DNA from: Deinococcus aerius
GTDB taxonomy: Bacteria; Deinococcota; Deinococci; Deinococcales; Deinococcaceae
Assembly: GCF_002897375.1 (NCBI RefSeq)
Contig: NZ_BFAG01000011.1
Span: forward strand, 1 to 64,000
Direction: 5' to 3'
Length of the DNA stretch: 64,000 bases
Part shown: one piece after another, positions 50,071 through 59,027 of the stretch
Position numbering within the stretch: the stretch's first letter is position 1
How the letters are laid out: each line of letters begins with the position of its first letter
Translations under genes and position numbers: made by a program
Notes under the pieces: model-generated
The model's input: only the letters and a program-made list of their open reading frames with translations
The model's database searches: none
What the model was told of the DNA's origin: nothing

Positions 50071-51699
50071 CTACTCGGGCAGGAGCCCCGTGCTGGCCTG
50101 GCCGGTGAAGGTCTTCACGAAGGTCCAGGGCAGGTACACGTAGCCCTGGTCGCCCCAGCAGTCGCCCCAGGAATTCTTGACGATGAAGTACCCGTAGTCG
50201 TCCGCGATGGGAGCGCCCGGCACCTTCTTGGCGAGGTTCTGGCTGGAGATGAAGCCCGTCACCGTCATCACGTGGGTGAGCTGGAAGTCCGGCGTCCCGT
50301 TCGGGAGCGTCTTCATGGTCTGGAGAGGGGCGTAGCCGTTGGCATCGGGCGCCACGTAGCGCATGTCGAGCGTCAGGGTGGTCGCGTGCCCCACCACCGA
50401 GCGCAGCAGCAGGATCACCATGCTGCGGTCCTTGTTGTCCTGCTCCCAGAAGTCGCTGGGGGGCTGCATGCGGTAGCCCGAGCTGCTGCCGGTGTTGGGC
50501 AGGCCCCGCAGCAGGTAGATGCGGCCACCGAAGGGCACGTACATCAGGTAGCCCTGATAGTTGGTGTCCGAGCAAACGCCGTAGTTGTGGGTGGCGTCCT
50601 GGTAGCCGTCGCAGGAGTTCGTGTAGGTCTGGGTGTCGCTGTGCACCACCCGGCCCAGGCTCTTGTTGTACTGCCAGCCCTTCTCGTAGGCGAAGGTGTA
50701 GTTCGCCGCGCTGGCCTTCTGGGCGATGAAGAGGGGATCGCCGCCGTCACCGAAGTCGCGCGGCGCCCAGTCCAGGAAGCGGTGGCCCACGTAGTCCTGC
50801 TCGGAGAGGTTGACCTCCTTGTGGTCGCGCCGGGCGATCTCGGCCTCCAGCGCCGCCACGGTCGCAAAGCCCCAGCAGGTGCCGCGCTGGCCCTGGTCCT
50901 TCACGCTCGTCGTGAGGGTCTTGAGCGGCCAGTCGAAGTTCTTGTACAGGCCCAGGTTGGCGGGCGCCTCGCAGGCGCCTTTCTGGGTGCGGTCGAGCTG
51001 GTCCGCCGTGCCGACCTCCGAGGCGATGGGGTCGAGGGTAAAGATCAGGTCGGAGATACGCCCCGCGTACTCCCGGGCGATGCTCCCGACCTTGCGGTTG
51101 AGGTCGAGCAGGTGCCGGGCGTCGAGCTGGCGGGCCTCCTCGGGGGTGGGCAGGCCGAACTGGGTAATGTTGATGTCCAGTTTGCCCAGGGCCGCCGCGA
51201 GGTCCGGGTACAGCTCGGCGTACAGGTTGGCCTGGTTCCCCTGGGTGGGGAAGGTGCGGGCATGGGTCGCCAGGCTCGCGCGGCCAAAGGCGGGTCCCAT
51301 CAGCACGACCTGCTTCGGCCCGCCCGCCGTCGGGACGCTCACCAGCCGGTCGCCGTCCGGATTGATCGCGTCCGGCGGGTTGGGGCCGAGCAGCGCGCCG
51401 AACTCGGGATGCTCCTGGATATAGGCGCGGGCGTCCTGCTCATCCTGGGCGTCCTGCTGCGCCTGGCGGGCCTTCTCGTCCGCGAGGTCCTTGGCGGTGA
51501 CGACCCTGGCCCCGTCCTTCACGAGGTCCATGAACGCGCCCGGGGTCACGGGCTGCGCCCCGGCGGGCAGGGGGGCGCCGAACTCGGGCTGCCCCCCGAA
51601 GAAGGCGTCCTGGGCGGGGTCATTCCCGGGACCCCCCGACTGACCACAGGCGATCAGGCTGACGGACAGGCCGAGGAGCAGGGCGTGGGGCTTGAGCAT
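50071..51699 (-). CDS. Papain-family (C1A) cysteine peptidase lipoprotein
   Basis: The 542-residue protein has a lipobox (SLIAC, lipidated Cys18) after a signal peptide, a charged spacer and an N-terminal helical region of about 230 residues that may be a propeptide. The papain domain follows: oxyanion Gln269 and catalytic Cys275 in DQGQRGTCWGF, His476 in QLTHVMTV and Asn509 in VKNSWGDCWG. It should sit on the outer face of the membrane and digest external protein or remodel the cell surface. AAGGAG precedes the ATG. Bacterial C1 peptidases of this type are uncommon. Confidence 0.88.
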   Translation of the reverse strand: MLKPHALLLGLSVSLIACGQSGGPGNDPAQDAFFGGQPEFGAPLPAGAQPVTPGAFMDLVKDGARVVTAKDLADEKARQAQQDAQDEQDARAYIQEHPEFGALLGPNPPDAINPDGDRLVSVPTAGGPKQVVLMGPAFGRASLATHARTFPTQGNQANLYAELYPDLAAALGKLDINITQFGLPTPEEARQLDARHLLDLNRKVGSIAREYAGRISDLIFTLDPIASEVGTADQLDRTQKGACEAPANLGLYKNFDWPLKTLTTSVKDQGQRGTCWGFATVAALEAEIARRDHKEVNLSEQDYVGHRFLDWAPRDFGDGGDPLFIAQKASAANYTFAYEKGWQYNKSLGRVVHSDTQTYTNSCDGYQDATHNYGVCSDTNYQGYLMYVPFGGRIYLLRGLPNTGSSSGYRMQPPSDFWEQDNKDRSMVILLLRSVVGHATTLTLDMRYVAPDANGYAPLQTMKTLPNGTPDFQLTHVMTVTGFISSQNLAKKVPGAPIADDYGYFIVKNSWGDCWGDQGYVYLPWTFVKTFTGQASTGLLPE

Positions 51700-51775
51700 G
51701 ATGAACTCCTTGGACGGGGGAATGGGGGAGGAGGGTGGCCCCTGGCGGGGACGCCGGGCGGGGTGTAGGGCAGCA

Positions 51776-51808
51776 GGTCTCCTTTCGCCGCCCAGGGTGA
51801 AGGAGACC
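51776..51808 (-). terminator. Terminator downstream of the AAA/TPR regulator gene
   Basis: A 9-bp perfect stem (GGTCTCCTT at 51776-51784, AAGGAGACC at 51800-51808) lies 31 nt past the regulator's stop codon, separating it from the peptidase gene. Confidence 0.6.
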
Positions 51809-51838
51809 CGGTGATGCCCGGGTCAGGGAAAAGCGGGG

Positions 51839-54800
51839 TTACGCCGATGCGCCGATCAATTCGGCCCAGTGGGGGGGCAGGGTCTCGCCCACCTCGCGCC
51901 AGCGGGCGCGGGCGTCCTCGTAGAGCCGCTTGAGGCCGCGGTGGTTGCCGCCCGCCCGCAGCGCCCGCAGGGTGAGGAGCAGCGCCCCCCGGTCGTAGGG
52001 CTCGGCCTCCAGCAGCAGGCGCCCCAGCCGGGCCGTTTCCAGCGGGTCGGGGCCGAGCAGGGCCGCCATCCGTTCCCGCAGCGCGTGGTGCAGCGCCTCG
52101 CGCACGCTGTCGTCGGCCAGGTCCAGGGTGAGGCCCGCCAGGTAGGGGCCGCGCCACAACCGGGTCTCGCCGGTCCTCAGGAAGGTCTCGGCGTCGGAGC
52201 CCACCTCGCCGAGCGCGTAGCCGCCGGGCGTGGTCTGGATCAGGCCCCGGCCCAGGGCGGAGCGGGTGAGATGCACGAGTTCCTTGAGGGACACCGCGGC
52301 CTGCCGCTCGCCCACCCCGGGGTAGAGCGCCTCCAGCAGGCCGGGCCGGGACACCTCGGCCTGGCCGCGCAGCCGGGCCTGGAGGAGCAGGGCGAGGAGT
52401 TCCTGGCGCCGCCCCCCCCGCACGGGCCGGGTCCCGCCGCCGTCGCCGAAGCACATCTCCCCCAGGACATCCAGCCGCAGGGTGGGGGCCGCCGCCGGAG
52501 TGGGGCCGGTCTCCAGTTCGGGGAAGAGCCGCCGGGCCTGCGCGGCGTGACCCGGCAGGCCGTGCGTCTCGAACCAGGCCAGCCGCTCGCGGGCGCCCGC
52601 CAGGTCGTTCGCCAGGCGGTCGAGGTGCAGCCCGGCGGCGTGCGCCTCACGCGGGTTGCCCATCCGCCGGGCGATGGCCTCGGCCTCGCTGAGGGCCGCC
52701 CGCGCCTCGTCCGTATGACCCAGGGCGGCCAGGGCCGTTCCCCGGGCCTTCAGGGCGATCAGCCGCAACTCGGGCATGTCGAGCGCCCCGAGGAGGTCGA
52801 GGGCCTCCCCGGCGAGGGCCGCCGCCCGCCCGGCCTCCCCGGCCCAGCCCTCGGCGAGGGAGAGGGTGGACAGGCTCTGGACCCTGGAGCGCAGGTCGTC
52901 CAGCCTCCGGGCGTGGTCGAGGGCGGCCCCGGCGTGCCTGACGGCCAGGACGCGGCTGTGGGCGGGCTGCCAGGAGCGGTACAACTCGCTCAGCGCGCAC
53001 TCACAGTCCACCAGGTAGCCGCTCACATCGACGCCCTCCAGAAAGGCGCGGGCCTCCAGCAGCAGCGTCTCTGCGCGCTCGTACTCGCCCGACTCGGCAA
53101 GGGCCGTGCCGTAGGCGACCTGGGCGATCACGTGGGCGGTGGGGTCCCCCAGGGCGCGGCACACCCGCAGCGCCTCCTCCAGGCAGGCGTCGCGCTCGCG
53201 CAGGCGGCCCAGGGTGCCCAGCGCCATCGCCCGGTTGAACAGCGCCGCGTCGGTCAGGCGCAGGTTCCCGCTGGCGCGGGCGAGGTCCAGCACCTCGTGT
53301 TCCAGCCGCTCCATGCCCTCGAAATCCCCCCGCACCTGCCGGACCACCGACTGCGCCTTCAGGGCGAGTGCCCGGCCCTCCGGGCTCAGGCCGGGCCGGG
53401 CGAGGACCCCCACCGCGATGGCCTCGGCCTCCTCGCTGCGGCCCTGGTAGGCCAGGGCGCGGGCCGCCCGCCACAGCGTCCCCGGGTCGGCGTGGGCGAG
53501 CAGGCCGGGGTGGGCGTCCAGCAGCTCGATCAGCCCGTGGTTGTCCTGGGCGCGCAGCCCCAGCACCCGGGCGAGGAAGGCCGGACCCCGGCGCACCTCC
53601 GGCGGGAGGTCCTCCAGCAGCCGCTCGCCCTCGCGCCCCTGGCCCTGCGCCGCGAGGAGTTCGGCCTGGAGCCACAGCGCCTCCTCCCGGGTGGCCGGGT
53701 CCCCCGCCGCGAGCCGGGCCAGCCGGGTCGCCTCGCCCACATCCACTTCGCGCAGGTTGCGGGCCGCCTCCAGGGCCAGCCGGGCGGCCTCCCCGCCCCG
53801 CGCGTGCCCCGCCGCCCGGGCGAGGAACCGCGCCGCGACCACCCCGTTGCCCGCGGCCTGTGCTCGCCGCGCCGCCGCCCCGAGGAGCGCGCGGGCCCCG
53901 GACGCCTCCAGCCCCGCGGCTTCAATCAGCGCCGCCGTCTCCGCCGGGTCGTCGGGGGGGAGCAGCACCAGGGCGCGCCGGGCCAGCTCGCGTTGCCCCG
54001 CCGGGTCCAGCACGTGGCCGCACAGCTCGCGGTACAGCGGGTGCGCGAAGTTCTCCCCCACGAACACGCTGCGCCGCTCCAGTTCCAGCCGCGCGGCCTC
54101 CAGCTCGTCCGGCGTCAGGGCGGCGACCCGTGCCCACAGCCCCCGGCCCGCCCCCTGCGGCAACGTCGCGCGGGCGCCGAGCGCGGCGGCAAGCGTGGGG
54201 ACACCCGCGGCCTCCCGCAGCGCCCCCTCGATCAGGGCCTCGACGCTCAGCGGCACGACCTCCCGCGCGGGCTCGCGCCAGTGCCAGTGCCGGGTGTCGT
54301 TCCACAGGTGCCCGGTCCGGGCGAGGTCGCGGACATAGGCCAGCGTGAACAGCGGATTGCCCGCGGCCCGCCGGAAGACCCACTCGGCGGCCTCCCCGGG
54401 CAGTCGGCCCCCCACCTCCCCCTCGATCAGCAGGCGCGTGCGCTCGGCGTCCAGCGGCTCGCAGCGCTCGGCCTCGAACGCCTCGGGGGGGCGGGTCCGG
54501 CTTGTCACGAGCAGGCCCACGCCCCGCGACCGGCGGGTGCCGCGCGCCAGGGCACTGAAGAAGTCCAGCCGCTCCGGGGACACCTCGTGCAGGTCCTCGA
54601 CGTGGAGGATCAGGGGCGCGGCGGCGCGCAGCCGGGCCAGGGCGGCCTCGGCGGCGTGGGCCGTCTCGACGTACTCGCCCCGAGCGAGCCGCTCCAGGGT
54701 CGGCTCCGCCCAGGCGGGCAGTCGGGGTGAACCGGGCACGGCCCGCACGAGGTCGGCCAGCGGCGCCCGGGCGTGAACCGTGACCGTCCGGCAGGCTGAT

Positions 54801-54919
54801 CCCCGCAGCCACGCCCGGGCCGTGAACGTCTTGCCGACGCCCGGTTCGCCCCACAGGCCCAGCGCCAGGCCAGCGCGCCGCAGGTGAAGCGACCGGAGAC
54901 GGGCCTCGAAGTCGGTCAT
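51839..54919 (-). CDS. AAA/STAND ATPase-TPR protein with C-terminal SARP-like DNA-binding and BTAD domains
   Basis: This 1026-residue regulator starts with a P-loop (GEPGVGKTF, about residues 26-34), Walker B-like LILHVEDLHE and a STAND-type middle part. About 450 residues of helical TPR-like repeats follow. After residue about 815 a winged-helix segment (RLDVLGEMCFG ... SLKELVHLTRSALGRG ... TPGGYAL) and a BTAD-like bundle (LEAEPYDRGALLLTLRALRAGGN, LYEDARARW) close it. Known SARP regulators carry the DNA-binding domain first, so the order here is reversed. ATG 54919 has a poor ribosome site; TTG 54928 is an alternative. Confidence 0.82.
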   Translation of the reverse strand: MTDFEARLRSLHLRRAGLALGLWGEPGVGKTFTARAWLRGSACRTVTVHARAPLADLVRAVPGSPRLPAWAEPTLERLARGEYVETAHAAEAALARLRAAAPLILHVEDLHEVSPERLDFFSALARGTRRSRGVGLLVTSRTRPPEAFEAERCEPLDAERTRLLIEGEVGGRLPGEAAEWVFRRAAGNPLFTLAYVRDLARTGHLWNDTRHWHWREPAREVVPLSVEALIEGALREAAGVPTLAAALGARATLPQGAGRGLWARVAALTPDELEAARLELERRSVFVGENFAHPLYRELCGHVLDPAGQRELARRALVLLPPDDPAETAALIEAAGLEASGARALLGAAARRAQAAGNGVVAARFLARAAGHARGGEAARLALEAARNLREVDVGEATRLARLAAGDPATREEALWLQAELLAAQGQGREGERLLEDLPPEVRRGPAFLARVLGLRAQDNHGLIELLDAHPGLLAHADPGTLWRAARALAYQGRSEEAEAIAVGVLARPGLSPEGRALALKAQSVVRQVRGDFEGMERLEHEVLDLARASGNLRLTDAALFNRAMALGTLGRLRERDACLEEALRVCRALGDPTAHVIAQVAYGTALAESGEYERAETLLLEARAFLEGVDVSGYLVDCECALSELYRSWQPAHSRVLAVRHAGAALDHARRLDDLRSRVQSLSTLSLAEGWAGEAGRAAALAGEALDLLGALDMPELRLIALKARGTALAALGHTDEARAALSEAEAIARRMGNPREAHAAGLHLDRLANDLAGARERLAWFETHGLPGHAAQARRLFPELETGPTPAAAPTLRLDVLGEMCFGDGGGTRPVRGGRRQELLALLLQARLRGQAEVSRPGLLEALYPGVGERQAAVSLKELVHLTRSALGRGLIQTTPGGYALGEVGSDAETFLRTGETRLWRGPYLAGLTLDLADDSVREALHHALRERMAALLGPDPLETARLGRLLLEAEPYDRGALLLTLRALRAGGNHRGLKRLYEDARARWREVGETLPPHWAELIGASA

Positions 54920-55020
54920 GCCGCGCAACCACCCCCGTTTCCACCCAGGAGGACGCCCTCTCGTCTCAGATGGTACAGAAAAGCCGGGCGGCGGGGGCTA
55001 GAGAAGGTGTGCTTTGGCGC

Positions 55021-55674
55021 TCAGGGTTGCACGTTGACCGTCAGCGTCCCCTCCGCCGCGAAGCTCCGGTCCCCCTGCCGCTGCACGCCCTGCACCAGCA
55101 CCGTGTAGGCGTTGGCCGCGGTGCCCGGCGCGACCGTGACCCGCAGCGGGACGGCCGTGCCCGCCGGGGCGCTCGCCTGCCCCAGGGTGAGGGTGACCCC
55201 CGGCGAGGAGCTGCGGGTCCGCAGGGCGAAGGGGCCGGGGTGCGACTGCGCCGTGTACCCGCTCACCCGCGCGGTGAGGTCAAGGGACCCGCCCGCCCGG
55301 AGGGTGACCTCCGAGACCGAGCGGCGGCCCTCCGGGGCGATCACCACGTACCCGCCCGCGCAGCCCGTGGTCCGCAGCACGCCGATGTCCCGCACCCCCA
55401 CCGCGAGCGCCGGGAGAAAGGAGGCGACCACCAGCCCCAGCCCCAGCCCCACCCGCCGGGGCCGTCCCCAGTTCGTCGTGGTGAAGGCGATGCCGCCCGG
55501 CCCCAGCAGCAGCGGCACGAGCAGGGCCAGCGTCGTTCGGCCCTCGCAGGGGTCACGCAGCAGCGCCGCTTCCAGCCCCCGCACGAGCAGGAACAGCAGC
55601 GCCCCCAGCCCCCACCCCAGCAGGAACGGCGGCAGCGGGGACGGGCGGGGGGCGGCGGGCGCAGGCGCGGTCAT
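55021..55674 (-). CDS. Hypothetical membrane protein with extracytoplasmic beta domain
   Basis: The 217-residue protein has three hydrophobic helices in the first 100 residues and then a beta-rich C-terminal half (about 105-217) with alternating polar and hydrophobic residues, as in an immunoglobulin-like or CARDB-type domain. No family recognised. TAGCCT ends 6 nt before the ATG at 55674 on the minus strand, so it should have a leaderless mRNA. It lies upstream of the AAA/TPR regulator on the same strand with 101 nt between them. Confidence 0.72.
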   Translation of the reverse strand: MTAPAPAAPRPSPLPPFLLGWGLGALLFLLVRGLEAALLRDPCEGRTTLALLVPLLLGPGGIAFTTTNWGRPRRVGLGLGLVVASFLPALAVGVRDIGVLRTTGCAGGYVVIAPEGRRSVSEVTLRAGGSLDLTARVSGYTAQSHPGPFALRTRSSSPGVTLTLGQASAPAGTAVPLRVTVAPGTAANAYTVLVQGVQRQGDRSFAAEGTLTVNVQP

Positions 55675-55761
55675 GCCCGCAGGCTAGCGCGGTGAGCCGG
55701 GGACAAAACGGGCGGGTGGGCGCGGCGCGGCCAGCAAAAACTCGCCCGGTGGGGCGGGGGC

Positions 55762-56166
55762 TCAGGGCTGTTCGGCGGGAGTATCGGCGCAGTTCGGGCA
55801 CAGCCCCATGAACTCCAGCCGCACCTCGGTGACCCGGAAGCCCGCCGGCAGGGCCGCCACCGGGACGCAGGGCATCGCCTCCGCCTCCACATCGAAGATC
55901 GCGCCGCAGCCCCGGCAGACCGCGTGGTGGTGGTCCTCGCCCTCGCGGCGGTAGTCATAGCGGGTCGCCTGCCCCGCGCGCTCGATGGTCACGACCACGC
56001 CGTCACGCACCAGGGCGTCCAGGGTGCGGTACACGGTCCCCAGGCTCACGTTGGGCAGGCTTCCCCGCACCTGTCCGTGAATCCAGGCCGCGTCCGGGTG
56101 CTCCCGCGACGCGCGCAGCACCTCGATCACCGCCTGTCGCTGCCGGGTCTGCCGCACCATCGTCAT
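55762..56166 (-). CDS. Fur family transcriptional regulator (PerR/Zur-like)
   Basis: The 134-residue repressor has an N-terminal winged helix (about residues 1-75) with SLGTVYRTLDAL as the recognition helix, the metal-site segment EDHHHAVCRGCGAIFD and the structural zinc pairs C84-x2-C87 and C123-x2-C126. It could sense peroxide, zinc, manganese or iron; the sequence does not settle which. TATCCT ends 6 nt before the ATG at 56166, so the mRNA is probably leaderless. The upstream region contains a large inverted repeat rather than an obvious operator. Confidence 0.88.
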   Translation of the reverse strand: MTMVRQTRQRQAVIEVLRASREHPDAAWIHGQVRGSLPNVSLGTVYRTLDALVRDGVVVTIERAGQATRYDYRREGEDHHHAVCRGCGAIFDVEAEAMPCVPVAALPAGFRVTEVRLEFMGLCPNCADTPAEQP

Positions 56167-56232
56167 GCCCCGAGGATAGCAAAAGGTCTGATGAAGGGCT
56201 GACGCGGGAGTCACGGTTGGGGGAGGCGGTGA

Positions 56233-56330
56233 GTGGGAAGTGGGCAGTGGTGAGTGGGTGGTGCATATGCAAGGCGGGTCTCTGGAGGGCACCCTTCATT
56301 TCCCACTCCCTACTCCCCACTGCCCACTGA
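56233..56330. repeat. Inverted repeat with GTGGG-rich arms, upstream of fur and birA
   Basis: The left arm (56233-56263) and the reverse complement of the right arm (about 56301-56330) share GTGGGCAGTGG and neighbouring GAGTGGG units. The left arm is 28 of 31 identical to 63331-63361 at the 3' end of ligT, so this is a dispersed repeat. It sits in the divergent space between the Fur-family gene and birA. Confidence 0.6.
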
Positions 56331-56388
56331 CAGGCGCGAAGCGCCTCCCTCCTTGCCCCCGTTCAGCCGATGGGCTAAAACACTGAAC

Positions 56389-57327
56389 GTGCCCGCCCGC
56401 CTCCTGCCGCTGCTGACCGATGAGCCCCAGTCCGGGGACGCACTCGGCGCCCGGCTGGGGGTGAACCGCGTCACGGTGAACACGCTGGCGCGGCGGCTTG
56501 CGGAGGACGGCGTGCCCATCGTCGTCTCGCGGGGCGGGTACGCGCTGGCACCGGGCACGCCCGCTCCGGGGCTCGTGCCGGTCACAGGAGAGTTCGGGCG
56601 AGCCCTGCGCTACGCGGGCACGGTCGGCAGCACCCAGGACGAGGTGCGGGCCTGGGCGGACGATCCCCAGGACCCGGCTCCCCACGGCGCGGTCGTCGTC
56701 GCGGAGCGGCAGACCGCCGGGCGCGGGCGGCGCGGTCGGACGTGGGACACCACGCATGGCACCCTGGTCTTCAGCGTGCTGCTGCAAGGGCCGCTCGCCC
56801 TGCCCGACCTCGCCCTCATGCCGCTCGCCGCCGGGGTCGCCCTGCACGCCGCCTGCGGGGTCGGTGGCCTGAAGTGGCCCAACGACCTCCTCACCCCCGA
56901 CGGCCGCAAGCTCGCGGGCATCCTCCTCGAAGCCGACCTGCGGGGGGAGGAGGCGCGGCGGGCGGTCCTCGGTCTCGGCGTGAATGTCAGCGCCGCGCCG
57001 GAGGGGGCCGCCCACCTCTCCGAGTTCCGGCCCGGCCTGACCCGCGCTGACCTCCTCGCCCGGATTCTGGCAGAGCTGGAACGCTGGCTTGCCGCCTCCC
57101 CGGAGGTCGTACTGGACGCCTGGCGCTGCTCAAGCGTCACCCTCGGGCGGGAGGTCCGCGTGACCACCCCGCGCGGCGACCTGACCGGCACGGCCCTCGA
57201 CCTCGACCCCCAGGGCGGCCTCCTCATCCGCACCCCGGACGGCATCACCGTCACCGCCCACGCGGGCGACGTTCACCTCGTCGGCACCCTCGCCCCTTCA
57301 CCCCGTCCCCAGGAGGACACCCCATGA
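56389..57327 (+). CDS. birA: Bifunctional biotin-protein ligase and biotin operon repressor
   Basis: The 312-residue BirA starts with a winged-helix domain (about residues 1-60; LGVNRVTVNTLARRL) and then the ligase domain with the biotinyl-AMP loop GRGRRGR (111-117) and KWPND (162-166). The C-terminal SH3-like domain closes it. It attaches biotin to acetyl-CoA carboxylase BCCP and can repress biotin genes. The start is GTG 56389: TAAAAC ends 7 nt upstream, so it is probably leaderless. bioY overlaps its stop by 4 nt. Confidence 0.92.
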   Translation: MPARLLPLLTDEPQSGDALGARLGVNRVTVNTLARRLAEDGVPIVVSRGGYALAPGTPAPGLVPVTGEFGRALRYAGTVGSTQDEVRAWADDPQDPAPHGAVVVAERQTAGRGRRGRTWDTTHGTLVFSVLLQGPLALPDLALMPLAAGVALHAACGVGGLKWPNDLLTPDGRKLAGILLEADLRGEEARRAVLGLGVNVSAAPEGAAHLSEFRPGLTRADLLARILAELERWLAASPEVVLDAWRCSSVTLGREVRVTTPRGDLTGTALDLDPQGGLLIRTPDGITVTAHAGDVHLVGTLAPSPRPQEDTP

Positions 57328-57902
57328 CCCAAGCTGCCCACCCCACCCTCGCCCGCACCCTGGCCCCCACGCCGGGCCTTCTCCGCGACGCCCTGCTCGT
57401 CCTCGGTGGCGCGGCCCTCGTCGCCCTCGTCGCGCAGGTCGAGATTCCGCTGAAGCCCGTGCCCGTCACCCTCCAGACGCTCGCCGTGCTGCTCGTCGGC
57501 GCCGCGCTGGGCTGGAAGCGGGGCGCGGCCAGCCTGACCACGTACCTGCTCGCGGGGGCCGCCGGGCTGCCCGTCTTCGCGGGCGGCAGCGCGGGCCTCG
57601 CCAAGTTCGCGGGCCCCACGGGCGGCTACCTGCTGAGCTACGTCTTCGCCGCCGCCGCCGTCGGCTGGCTGGTGCAACGGTACGCCCTGGACCGCAAGCC
57701 TGTGGGCGCCGCGCTCGCCATGCTGGTCGCCAGCGTGGTCATCTACGCCTTCGGCCTGACGTGGCTGGGAATGGTCACGGGCCTGAAGGGGCAGGTGCTC
57801 CTGAACGCGGGCCTGACACCCTTCCTGCTTGGGGACAGCCTGAAGATCGCCCTGGCCGCGCTGCTGCTGCCGGGGGCGTGGGCTTGGGCGAGGCGCAAAT
57901 AA
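57324..57902 (+). CDS. bioY: Biotin transporter BioY
   Basis: The 192-residue S component of an energy-coupling factor transporter has about six membrane helices and the BioY motifs VPVTLQTLAVLLVGAALG and GPTGGYLLSYVFAA. It imports biotin, alone or with a shared EcfAAT module not present here. It is coupled to birA (ATGA), so uptake, attachment and regulation of biotin are encoded together. The AT-rich insert begins just after it. Confidence 0.93.
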   Translation: MTQAAHPTLARTLAPTPGLLRDALLVLGGAALVALVAQVEIPLKPVPVTLQTLAVLLVGAALGWKRGAASLTTYLLAGAAGLPVFAGGSAGLAKFAGPTGGYLLSYVFAAAAVGWLVQRYALDRKPVGAALAMLVASVVIYAFGLTWLGMVTGLKGQVLLNAGLTPFLLGDSLKIALAALLLPGAWAWARRK

Positions 57903-58175
57903 GGCAACGGAGGAGGAAAGGGGCGGGTATCCTGGGGAAGGATGCCCGCCAACCTAATGACTAACTGCAAGTGGGGGCTGATGAATGGAACGCGGCCTGC
58001 GCTCAAGTAGGCGAAGAGGGGGTGAAGTCCATTAAGAGTTCTCAATATCAATTCTTGGACTATAAGTCTTCACAGCATATCAATATGGGAAAGCAACCTC
58101 TGTTCACGCTGAGTATAGTGCAATTATATGTAAAATTGCCTGTATTCCACACAAATCAATTCCGGGACACACCTG
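57903..58175. other. Left flank of the AT-rich insert
   Basis: The first part (to about 58020) is GC-rich like the host; after that A/T rises sharply. TATCCT (57928-57933) and a 22-residue frame at 57942-58010 look like the beginning of a host gene cut by the insertion. Upstream of the methyltransferase are two inverted repeats, CATAT-CA-ATATG (58076-58087) and GCAATT/AATTGC (58120-58139), and promoter-like TTGGAC-17-TATCAA near 58055-58083. Confidence 0.5.
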
Positions 58176-59027
58176 ATGATTAGTTTTTTCGTGGAGAAGT
58201 CTGTCACTGAGGACAACAATTTTTCCGAAATAAAGCCTTTTAGACGGCAAATTTTTAAGTGGGTTGGCAGTAAGCAGTTTTACGCTCACGAGATCGCCGG
58301 TCGTTTCGGTACATACACTGGTAAATATATCGAACCTTTCGTCGGTAGTGGGAGCATAGTGTCTACTTTGGCCCCAAGCTTTGCATTGGCGTCTGATACC
58401 AATCTCCCATTAATATCTATTTTTAGGAGTCTTTTGAGGAATAAGGCTACTATAGTAAAACATTACAAAGAAAATTACTTGCTTTACTGTCTTGACCGTG
58501 ATCATTATTACTTGGTTAGGGATAGGTATAATAAGTCTGGTGATCCCCTAGACCTGCTCTTTCTATCACGCGCTTGCTACGGTGGTATTGTAAGATTTAG
58601 AAAATCCGACGGTCATATGACTACACCGCCAGGTAAACACAGTCTAATGTCTTTTGATGATCTTGATGAAATTTGTGACGAATGGCGTGCAAGACTAGTG
58701 GGCACGCATTTCGACCTGGCTGACTATCGAGAATCTTTTCATGAGGCAAAACGGGGCAACCTTATTTACTGTGACCCCCCCTATATAGCCTCTCAAGGAA
58801 TATTATATGGTTCGCATGAGTTCAAATTTGAGGACTTATTAGTTGAAATCGAGAAAGCTAAATGGAGGGATGTTAGGGTTTTTTTGAGCATAGACAGCTT
58901 GGATAAACACCCGAGTATAAAATCTAATGCATCTGGTATATGGAGAATTGAGATAGGAACAGAGAGATTGAATAGGCTTCGTTCTAGGAAAACAACAAAA
59001 AGGGTAGAGTACCTGGTGAGGTTCTAA
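58176..59027 (+). CDS. D12-class DNA adenine-N6 methyltransferase
   Basis: The 283-residue Dam/DpnM-type enzyme has KWVGSK (28-33), the AdoMet motif I EPFVGSGS (53-60), an intervening target-recognition region and the catalytic motif DPPY (200-203). All key residues are present, so it should methylate adenine in a short DNA sequence. The base composition is far more AT-rich than the surrounding genes, which points to horizontal transfer. The next gene starts on its stop codon (TAATG), so the two are co-translated. It probably protects host DNA from the neighbouring nuclease; this is inferred. Confidence 0.9.
   Translation: MISFFVEKSVTEDNNFSEIKPFRRQIFKWVGSKQFYAHEIAGRFGTYTGKYIEPFVGSGSIVSTLAPSFALASDTNLPLISIFRSLLRNKATIVKHYKENYLLYCLDRDHYYLVRDRYNKSGDPLDLLFLSRACYGGIVRFRKSDGHMTTPPGKHSLMSFDDLDEICDEWRARLVGTHFDLADYRESFHEAKRGNLIYCDPPYIASQGILYGSHEFKFEDLLVEIEKAKWRDVRVFLSIDSLDKHPSIKSNASGIWRIEIGTERLNRLRSRKTTKRVEYLVRF

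Noticed and set aside
51869..54730. 953-codon open frame on the plus strand
   Set aside because: It is the antisense shadow of the regulator gene; Gly/Pro/Arg/Gln-rich without domain pattern, as is usual in GC-rich DNA.
57971..58183. 70-codon frame bridging the island border
   Set aside because: It runs from host GC-rich into AT-rich DNA, has no ribosome site, overlaps the methyltransferase start by 8 nt and matches nothing; most likely a chance junction frame.
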